This document shows positions 55,741 to 64,000 of a stretch of DNA of 64,000 bases, one piece after another. The notes under the pieces were generated by a model. The model ran no database searches. It saw nothing but the letters and a program-made list of their open reading frames with translations, and was not told the origin of the DNA. This stretch comes from Sciurus carolinensis. Lineage: Eukaryota; Chordata; Mammalia; Rodentia; Sciuridae. The position numbers and the translations under genes are program-made. Each line of letters starts with the position of its first letter. Position 1 is the stretch's first letter. The DNA lies in NCBI RefSeq assembly GCF_902686445.1, contig NC_062222.1, positions 131,695,035 to 131,759,034 of the forward strand, read 5' to 3'.

Positions 55741-57784
55741 TATTTTGTGGCTTATTTATGAGTATTAGCCATTCCAAGCAGAGATATCCACAAGACTGGG
55801 ATCTAGTAGTGGAGTTCAGGGTAGACACTCTGGATCGGACACAGAAACCTATGCTAGGATCTCAGTATCCCAAACTGGGAAATCCACCTACTCTGAATTT
55901 CCTCATCTTTCCTCATCTTTAAAGTGGGCATAGCATTACCTCTAACAGTAGAGAGAATTGGAAGCCATCAGCGGGCAAATGGATGCGATAGTGCTTGAAG
56001 AGAGCTGTGCATTGCCCAGATGGGGAAGGTGGTCAATATCCCCAGCAAATCACTTTCCAGTGAAGGCCCGTGAGGGCAACTTAGGGCTGTGCTCTTCAAA
56101 GGGCACCCGGGGTTCTTCCACTCAGAAGCAACTGCTGTAAGAAATGCAGATTCTTGGTCCTTGTAGACTCATAGAATCAGAATTTTTGAAGAGAGGATTT
56201 AAAAACTAATTTTCTTTCATCTCCCCCAGTCAGTTTCATAGACCTGTATTGAGGATTACTAGTGTAGGGAAAAAACCTCCACCAAGACGCACACATCTGG
56301 GGTAAGGTATACGTTACCTCAGAGCCTGGCAGAAAATTTCTTGAAGAAGTTTAGAGATCAACCAGAGTCTTCTACCACGTAGAGGAGACAGGCTAAGGTA
56401 GGACTGGCTGGTGAACCCTGCATGGGTGGGGTGGGGTTCAGCAGGGGTTCCTGAACATAGTGGCTATGAACCTGTGGATGGTACACAGCACGACCACGGC
56501 CAAGCCAAGAAATTCAAACTAAACTTAAAAAGTGAGCATGAACTTGGAAACTGGATGGGAATTTATTCAGGTGGATCAAGAAAACAAAGTCAGGAACTAA
56601 GTGAGAGAGTCCAGGAAGAGCCCAAGAGGGGGCTGGAGTGGGTGGCACTTTTCCTGGACCTGGGACAGGGTGCATGCAGGGGGCATGGGCTGGATGAGTG
56701 GAACACGTTCTGTGAGAGCTGAGTGCCGGCTGGGGATCATGCTACAGGGACAAGTCTCGCCTTCTCACTCCTGTCCAGGTCCAGTGGCTGGGCCCTCCCT
56801 CTCCAAGATCAGCCCTTCTTTAGTCCCTTCCCTCTCCCTCTGAAGTCTTCCTCACCACCACATAGGTGGCAATTGATCCAGAATGGACATGTTTTTATTA
56901 TTGTAATGGTACCACTTTCTGCAGAAAAGAGCAATGCAATTTTGTTAATGAAAGTCATGTGTGAAGACGGGGTTGGATGGGAACCTCTGGGCCTGGTTTG
57001 GCTCTGGCTCAAAACCTTCCGGGAAAACACAAGCATTCAGGGCCACACCCAGAAAGTCCCCTCACCTCTGTCAGGCCCAGCTGCTTTGCATTAGAGAAAT
57101 AATAACAGCCCTCTCTCTCCCAGTGCCCTGTCATAAATATAAAATGTGGGATAAGATGGTTATTGGAAGGTAATCAGTGGTGCTTACGTTTCCTTTCGTG
57201 AGGACACTGATGGCGAATTTGCACACGACCCCATCCGAGGTGGGTCTGCACGGCATCTTTCCCATTCCCATCTTGGAAGGGCAGAGGGCAGACACCCTGA
57301 TAGCTCCCTCCTGCACCAGGGAGCATCTCTGTTGATCTGGAGAGGAGTGAGAAAACGGACTCCAGGATTCACCAGGGAAAAGCCAAGATGCTTCACAGCT
57401 TTGAGGCTGGGATTAAAGGACTCATGTTGATAAAGGATTTAATTTAAGACCCATGTGTGCCACATGGCCAGGGCTAAATTCTCCTTGCTTTCCCACTTTG
57501 CCTTGTTTGAATTGCTTGACTATTTCAGGGACACTCATAGAATATGAGAAAAAAATAAGGGTTCTTTTCCCCAGAGTCAAAACTTCTCCTTGAGGAAGCC
57601 CACTGGATTTTACCAAAGCATTAACTGGAGGTACCTCACAACTTAGAACTTGATCAAATAAAATAACCGCTGTAGACCAACAGGTCCCGTTCTGTGCTAT
57701 ATGCTCAGTATGTTACTTTATCAAGTTGTTCCATTTCTAATTGATTGGTTTAAAAATAATATTTATCACCGGACTGCAAAATCC
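55741..57784. other. Intergenic stretch, no gene seen
   Basis: Frames up to 123 codons at 56411-57094 overlap in three registers and have no known domain. The sequence looks mostly unique. Confidence 0.5.
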
Positions 57785-57905
57785 TTAAAACTAAAGAACT
57801 GTGTATTTTTTTCCACATTGTAATTTTCAGTACCCAGAACAGTATTGGGTGCATAGCAGAGATTAGTAAATGCTTGTTCGTTGATCAGTTTTAGCAACAT
57901 CCATA
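57785..57905 (+). repeat. L2 3' end fragment
   Basis: aagaactgtgtatttttttc, cacattgtaattttcagtac, ccagaacagtattgggtgca, tagcagagattagtaaatgc and ttgttcgttgatc follow the L2 3' end order closely. Confidence 0.75.
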
Positions 57906-58009
57906 TTTATTTCCTAATGTACTCATTTTATTTTAAGGTTAGCAAACTTTTGTTGACTGGAACTATGCCTGGTACAGAAACTTATAAAATATTGGTAGCT
58001 AACTTATTT

Positions 58010-58110
58010 TTAGAACCTCGTACATCCTAGAAAAGTATGTATATTAACCTTTTAATCCTAAGAATACTCCTGTGAAGGTTTCAGATTCACAGACTAAGGA
58101 ATGAGAGTAG
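58010..58110 (-). repeat. MIR-like fragment, antisense
   Basis: ttaaccttttaatcctaaga, atactcctgtgaaggtttca, gattcacagactaaggaatg resemble the antisense MIR start with a damaged 'ttttacagatgaggaaact' motif. Confidence 0.5.
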
Positions 58111-58729
58111 CCTGATTTTGGTTCTGTGTCCTTAGCCACAGGTGCCTGAGGAATAAATAGGTCCTGGTCTCTCTGAAAGAATTTCCCATCTGTGGGGACG
58201 GGACTGGCTGTGGACTAGGAGGATGAGTAGATACGTGTTATAGGACAAGGTTCAGGGGCATAGAAGACTGTGGACCAGCCAGGGGCCACCATGCTGGGGA
58301 AAGGGTGAATAGTGGGCTTCCTGGAAATTCCACAGTTCAAGGCCAACCACCTTGAGTATCTCTTCTCCATCTTCTAACAGTGAGCTCCGTTCCTCCTTGT
58401 GAACTCAGTCAGTACTGAGGAGGAAGTTGACCGGGCACCATGTTTGAAATCACAGACCCTGGAACTGCCTTCTTAGGAGCTGTGGCCAACACCCTAGTCT
58501 GGGGTGAGGTCGTCCGTCTCTGCTCACCTGCTCTGAGTGTGCAACACCTCACCACTCCACCAGGTGGCCCATTCCATCACTGGGCAGCTCCAGCACCGAG
58601 CGGAAACCATCTTCTTCCAACCCTGACAGGAGGGAGTTCTGACATTTCCAGAACAGGGTTCCCTGGGTTCCCCAAGACAACATCTACAGAGTTTTTAATA
58701 GTTTCTTTCTCACAGGATATGGTTTCTAG

Positions 58730-58820
58730 ATTTCATTCACTCAACAATTACTAGGCTGGGTGCTGGGTATGCAAGGATAGTTGAACCTTGGCCTTTCCCT
58801 CAAAGAGCCTGCAGTACTGA
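58730..58820. repeat. L2-like fragment
   Basis: cattcactcaacaattacta, ggctgggtgctgggtatgca, aggatagttgaaccttggcc, ctcaaagagcctgcagta give the L2 3' order in short form. The 1.6 kb on its left (58110-58730) and the 0.9 kb on its right (58820-59749) hold nothing I recognise. Confidence 0.6.
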
Positions 58821-59749
58821 CGGGTAGAAGCATGAAAGTAAAGATTCCCCAGGATTGGGAATCTGGATGGGAGCTGTGATGGCTGCCTGAATAAGGTCCT
58901 GCAGGGGTGCAAAGGAGAAACCCTTCCCTGGAAGTGTGTGTTTCGGTGCCGCTCCATCCAGAATGTTCCTTATGGATCCTTCTTTACTCATCTCCATTCT
59001 CTCCACATCCTCTCCTGGATGCCATCACTAAAACCAAAGGCTTCAAGAAAAACACATGCAAAGTAACTGTAAAACCCCTCTCCCCACTTCAAACACCTCC
59101 CCACTGTTGGTGAACAAAGTCACTTCCAATTCAACACGTCACCAGCCAGATTCATGGTCTTCTTTCCAAAACATTTTCAGAGAAGGCAATTTGCGTCTTA
59201 GCACACAGCGAGCAAGTAGCAGTGACCAGCTCTAAACCCAGGACTGTCAAAATCCATGCTCATTCCGCCACTTGCCACACACAGTGTTTGGGACAGAAAA
59301 TGGGGAGGAGTATACCCAGTCTCTTCTGTTGCTCCGTGACTTTTCTCAGGGGTGCCCTCTCTGAGCTCCGTTCAGTATGGCGCTGCTCCTTTCTGGGAAG
59401 ATCTTGTCTGTGAGGACACCCGACTGCCTGCTGACAGCCTTTATACCTGGAGTCTGAGATTTCACCTGCAACTCACCATAGTAGAAAAATGCACGTTCGG
59501 GGAACACAGTCCCTCCTGGCCCTCGTGAGACAGTCAGTGATCTCTTGCTCTTCTGGTAGTGTCCCTCCCAAAATGGATTCGGTGGGTATGAGGGGTGGAG
59601 GGGAATGCAAGGTCAGTGCCACAGACCTCAGGTGCTCAGCTAGTCATCCAAGGACTGAGGATGCCTTTCTCCATCTTTCTTGGGTAGAGGCGAAACTTCT
59701 TTTAGCACCTAACAGAAGCAGAATCTTGACTATTTCAGAGTAAAAGAAA

Positions 59750-60052
59750 TACAGCTGTCCCCTAGTATCCGTGGGGGACTGGTGTCAGGATACCCAAATC
59801 CAGATGTTCAAGTTCCTTGTATGAAACGTCCCCTCCCTTTTTATATAACCTACACAATCCTGTGTACTTTAAATCATCTCTAGACTGCTTATAGTACCCA
59901 ATTCAATGCAAATACCTTGTAATCATGTGAGACTGTGTTGCTTAGAGAATAATGACAAGAAAAAAATGTACACATCAGACACGGACACAATTCTTTTTTC
60001 TTGAATATTTTTGATCTGTGCCGGTTGAATTCATGGATGGGGGCCAACTGTG
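59750..60052 (-). mobile_element. MER2-like (Tigger/pogo) DNA-transposon relic
   Basis: It starts ta-cagctgtcccctagtatc and ends gggggccaactg-tg, inverted repeats of the MER2 type. The left TA target is intact and the right one appears mutated. Internal phrases (ttttatataacctacacaat, gtactttaaatcatctctag, tgcaaataccttgtaatc, ttcatggatgg) match the copy at 39359-39679 in the same orientation, but it is shorter. Confidence 0.8.
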
Positions 60053-60224
60053 TAGGAATATTGAGTTCTGTGGATTTCCAATTTCCTTTTAGTAGCAGAA
60101 GCTTCAACAGAATCTTATCAGGATGTCCACTTTGTAAAATGGGTCTGAGTCTCTTTGACAGCTCGAGAGCCATGATCTAGGCCAACCCTCTCATTTCCCA
60201 GGTGAGGAAAAGGAGGACCAAAGC

Positions 60225-60625
60225 CCCAGCGCACACGAGTGGCCAAGCAATGACCGGCCTGGAGCCAGGGTGCCGGGTCAGCTCTGCGTCCGGGGTGGGC
60301 GGCTGGCTGAGAGGCTGTCCGACAGCCGCCCGCCTGAGATTAACCATCGGGTTTGGGAAGCAATTACAGTTTGCACAGGCGAGATCCGCTGGTCCCATTC
60401 TCCCTCCCCGCAGGCTATGTCAAAACACGAGGGCAGGATCCTGCTTCTTCTCACGTTTTAAAAACATACAGCGGACTTGTGTTTACAGTACTGGGAAGGG
60501 ATATGACGCGTAGCAGCGGAGCGCGCCACCCCTGCAAGGAGCCACCCGGTCCTCCCGTGGTCCCTCCATCGGAGACCAGAGCGCGCTCCTTGGGCGCCGG
60601 TTCTGAGCGAGTCTTGCCAGGGATG
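60225..60625. promoter_or_regulatory. Second CpG-island-like segment
   Basis: By hand I count about 33 CpG in roughly 400 bases with GC near 58 percent, giving an observed/expected ratio that is high for mammalian intergenic DNA. It contains tgacgcgtagcagcggagcg, agagcgcgctccttgggcgc and gggtgggcggctggctgaga (GC-box-like). Between the two CpG peaks lies aagcaattacagtttgcaca, an AT-rich homeodomain-like site. The left edge may be built on a decayed antisense MIR (tcccaggtgaggaaaagg). No coding exon is evident. Confidence 0.55.
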
Positions 60626-61276
60626 TCTCCGCTTCAGCACTTAAACGATGTTATACGTTGTGCAAACAAACAGAACCTACCATGATCTGACCTTGGATCA
60701 GAGCCCCGTCTGTCTGGGTCGCTCGGCCTGGATTCTTGCAGTGGGGAAAACAGATTAGGCATCAGAATTACACTTCCAGACCCCGCTTTTCTGCTTCTGT
60801 GGGGACTCGAGGTGGGCATTTTTACTCTCTGGCTGCAGCTTCTCCAAATGAAAAATGGCAGAAATTAGGTAGTTTTGGGTCTTCATTCTTGTATGTGTTG
60901 CAGCGAAGCTTACTTTTGAAATGGAATCTTTCAGGCAAACCCATGAGATAAAATAGAGGAAAGCCAAGATGTTCTGGTGCAGGTCGGGGGAGAACTCCCA
61001 GTTTTACCACCCCTTCTGCTCTGGGGCCCTTTAGATACTGGTGTATCCCTGGCGTCTCAGAACACACTTGGACACAGTTCGACCACATGACCTCTCCTGT
61101 TCTTTCTGGCTAAAGCTTCAATGATCCCATAAAGGTACTATAAATATGAACTCAGTTATGATTTCAAAAATATGTGAAAGTGAGAGGATAGAGAGATTGC
61201 AAATTAAAACTGGGCATTTTATTTTGCTGAAGACATACTTTCAGCTTAATTTTTTCTTGATTACAAATTCATTCTT

Positions 61277-61321
61277 AGAAATGAGATTACTAAAAAAAAA
61301 AAAGAAAGAAATGAGATTACT
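61277..61321 (+). mobile_element. Minimal retroposition footprint: poly(A) flanked by 15-base target duplication
   Basis: The 15-mer agaaatgagattact occurs at 61277-61291 and again at 61307-61321, with only aaaaaaaaaaaagaa between. This is what remains when target-primed reverse transcription copies hardly more than the poly(A) tail of an mRNA, SINE or L1. Confidence 0.8.
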
Positions 61322-62214
61322 GTAAAATAAACATCACCTGTGATCCTGCCTCTCTGAATTGAAATTATATTAAAAGATAACTCTGCTACTTGCAGGACTT
61401 TCCAGGTCAAATGGCCACAGCACAAAGACACATGGGTGAAGCCTTTGGCTTTGCTGGTTGGGAGATTAACCAATTTCCTCTCATCTGTGCAAACAAATCA
61501 CACCCACTTGATCCTTAAAAGCAGAGTGAAAAAAAGTGATAAGGGAATTGTGTTTTGGAGAGACAGAGAAGATACCCAAGGTCACAAGGTGAGGGTGGGA
61601 AGAGCCACAGAGGAATCCCTTAGGTGGCTTCTGATGTACAACCCTTTCACTTGTGGCCACCTCAGTTCTTTTCCCTTCCCCTCATCTCTCCTTTGTCTTT
61701 GCTGCATACCGGGCAGAAGGATTGTGTCTTCATCCTGGTCCCTACTGCCATCCCACCCAAATTCATTCCTGCACCTGTTCCCTCTCCCTTCCCCAATCTC
61801 CCAGTTTATATCCCAGATACCTAGAGTTCAGGAGGAGAGGAACTTTGATAATCTAGTTCAACGTAGGACAAGCAATGAACATGGTCCTTGGTGGTAAGCA
61901 CCAGTATTAGGTGTGCCATTCTGTACTGCAGGGACTGTAAGCTAAGGACTAGATTTCCCAGACTCCCTTGCAGCTAGAGCTCAAGTTTCGATTTGGGTTC
62001 AATCACTAAATGTATTTACTTGAGATCTGGAAGGTGAAAGTGGAGCAGCAGCTCCCCATAGTTGATGGCAAATTAAATACCTATCACCCAAGCTTTCTGC
62101 AGTCCTTTGAAAGCCACCACTGGCATGCAGTTACCAATCCCACTACTAATGTACTGAGGTTCTAAGCACAGAGTTTGGGAAATTCTGCACAAGGATATTA
62201 TTACTGGAGAGAAC

Positions 62215-62440
62215 TGTGGAGATCCTTGCATTTACAATCCCCATTGTAGGGAGAAGAGGCCCAAAGAAAGAATGGCCCTCCTGATGTTATTTAGCAAGCA
62301 AACAGGAGAATCTTGGTCTCCTAACTTCAGGGTCAGGAAGAAAAGTTACTAAATCTCTCTGAGTCTCCATTGCCTTATCTGTAAAATGGTTATAATGACT
62401 GATCTGTTCTTCCTAACACATAGGGGGAAAGTAATAATAC
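62215..62440. repeat. MIR-like fragments
   Basis: Antisense-like cccattgtagggagaagagg, cccaaagaaagaatggccct, ttagcaagcaaacaggagaa is followed by sense-like actaaatctctctgagtctc, cattgccttatctgtaaaat, ggttataatgactgatctgt. They could be two MIR copies in opposite orientation. Confidence 0.55.
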
Positions 62441-62476
62441 GATACTACTTTTGAAAGTGCTTTGGAATCTTAGTGT

Positions 62477-62499
62477 ACACACACACACACACACACACA
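62477..62499. repeat. (AC)n microsatellite
   Basis: Eleven and a half AC units in perfect register. Confidence 0.97.
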
Positions 62500-62569
62500 T
62501 TTGGAAAGACTTTTGTTTGCAGGTATGGCATTACTAATGATCAATGTTTGTTAATTAATTAACCAAACT

Positions 62570-62670
62570 TTATTGAGTACCTGTGGTATGCCAGTAATTA
62601 CCTTAGTGCTGGGCATGTGGTAGAGAAAGAGACAGGTAGCTGCCTTCATGAAGCTTATGCTATGATTGCG
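62570..62670. repeat. L2-like fragment
   Basis: actttattgagtacctgtgg, tatgccagtaattaccttag, tgctgggcatgtggtagaga, aagagacaggtagctgcctt, catgaagcttatgctatgat is a well-kept L2 3' order ('ttattgagcacctactatgtgccaggcac … ccctcatggagcttac'). Confidence 0.75.
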
Positions 62671-64000
62671 TTGGAACTGGATAGCAAACCAGGAGGCACC
62701 CAGAGCATGAACAGAGAGAGAACTCTGGACAGTGCTAAATGCTCTGGAGGAGTGACGTGGGGTTCTCTAATCAAGAGCGACCGGGACTATTTTAGACCAG
62801 GTGGTAAAGGCAGACTCTCCAAGCAGGGACTCTACACTGGCCTTGGATTACCAGAGAGAACATCTGGGAGCAGAGCAGTGTAGGCAGACAGGGCTAGGGT
62901 AGAGTCCTTAGATGACGTAGGCGTGGTCTGAGCTCAGGTCCTTTGAGGAGGCCTATGTCACTGGACAACACAGAGTCTGGGGGGAGCATGTGGAGGACAG
63001 GGAACAGGTGGCAGTTTGGAGATGCTCTGCCATTAAGGACATACCACGGCAGGACCCTGGGCTGTTTCCTTATCTGCCGGATGGGAACGGAAGCCCCGCC
63101 CTTTTCTGGAAGTGTGCAGAAGATGCGCAGATTCAAGGGCAACATTGCCTCAAACACCCCGCTCTTCACTGCAGAGCCCAGTCTGTCTGGGACCTTCCTG
63201 GAGTCCAGGCCGTAGGCAGGAGGGGCCCAGGCACTTGGCTCTCACACGCTGCAAGCGCCGAGCCGGCCCCACAGACAGCAAGCGCAGGGGAGAGGGTCTG
63301 CTTTTTCTTCTGGTGGACTCGAGCCTTCAAGCTTCTGGACTGAGTGCCAACAATAATTCATCAGGAACGCTTTACAGCTCGGCCTTACAGAACCTGTTAG
63401 GAGACAGATGGCCCACAGGACAGCCTTCGAGGAAGAAACGTGTTCGGGGCTGGTGACCTCAAGATGATTAATGATTTTTAACAGGGCGAACTCTGTCCTC
63501 TGCTTCCCATGTGCTGCCAGGACTCCCTCCCTCACCGACTTGTTTGAAGCGGGAGAAGGAGGGGAAGCAGGGGCTGAGGGTGGGGTCGCTTCAAGTTGAA
63601 ACCCACTGATCACAAGGAAATGGAGAAACGAGCCCTGTCAGCAAGGTGGGAATGTCTTCTTGTCATTACTTTTATTTTTTGCAAAAGCAATAATGCAGGT
63701 TTTGTATCTTGAAATGCACGTGCCGTGTCCCTCAGCTCTGGGTGAGCTCTTCTTAACCAGGCTTTTACGCAGTGCCCGTCTCAGGGCCCTTGTTGTTACC
63801 ATCACCTCTCCATCTCCATCAGCCCAAACCCTGGCTTTCTTGGTTGTGGGATGTTAGTGAAACATGAGACCATGATCTTCTCTTTTGATTTTCAGAGTCA
63901 TGATAACTTGATTTTAATTTTTTTAAATTAAAAAATTCAACAGTGATATATGCTGTTTTAACAAAATGAATGTAGAGTTAATGAAAGAGAAATCTCTAAT
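62671..64000. other. Intergenic stretch to window end, no gene seen
   Basis: Bases 62680-62900 may continue the L2 fragment. Bases 62940-63600 are GC-moderate with frames of 90-123 codons on both strands over the same bases, none with a known domain. An AT-rich near-palindromic patch (attttaatttttttaaatta) occurs near 63912-63931. Confidence 0.5.

Noticed and set aside
61436..61897. 153-codon plus-strand frame
   Set aside because: Low-complexity Ser/Pro/Phe-rich translation of a pyrimidine-rich stretch, with other frames open over the same bases and no domain.
1..64000. CRISPR arrays, operons, prophage or bacterial mobile systems
   Set aside because: No regularly spaced repeats with unique spacers, no bacterial gene organisation. 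The sequence is clearly mammalian nuclear DNA.

Overview
This is a mammalian nuclear genomic window, very probably from a squirrel-family rodent (ground squirrel or marmot type). The evidence is the repeat content: tRNA-Ala-derived ID SINEs and dimeric B1-dID SINEs of the kind known from sciurids and relatives, ordinary L1 copies, and ancient MIR, L2, MER2 and MER5-type fragments shared by all placental mammals. It is not bacterial. Almost every ATG-to-stop open frame in the window is chance, repeat-derived, or caused by local GC richness or simple sequence.

One protein-coding gene is recognisable: the 3' end of RAB28 on the + strand. Bases 1-5919 are intron. A 94-base cassette exon (5920-6013) carries one alternative C-terminus ending CSVQ. 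A second intron follows, and the terminal exon starting at 7214 carries the other C-terminus, ending CVVQ, with its 3'UTR running to about 8135. Both tails end in CaaX-type prenylation motifs, so splice choice swaps the last ~30 residues of this small GTPase but keeps a lipid anchor. Earlier RAB28 exons were not found in the window.

From about 8.1 kb to 64 kb I see no convincing gene. This fits the large intergenic interval recalled downstream of RAB28 in other mammals (towards HS3ST1 on human 4p15.33). The interval is a layered repeat landscape: two 5'-truncated L1 copies (about 23.8-25.0 kb on the minus strand, and 41.3-43.2 kb on the plus strand with an exact 13-bp target-site duplication), several much older L1M fragments, one endogenous retrovirus LTR with a tRNA-Thr-type primer binding site and a truncated second U5 (34.4-35.2 kb), two MER2-like DNA-transposon relics, and many SINEs.

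The parts least explained by repeats are two CpG-island-like segments (about 44.4-44.9 kb and 60.2-60.6 kb) and a homeodomain-site-rich block near 40.4-40.6 kb. These are candidates for distal regulatory elements or unannotated non-coding transcripts. I found no evidence of a novel multi-gene system. The most informative items are the RAB28 splice switch, the LTR palindrome and partial provirus structure, the two CpG islands, and several clean retroposition footprints.
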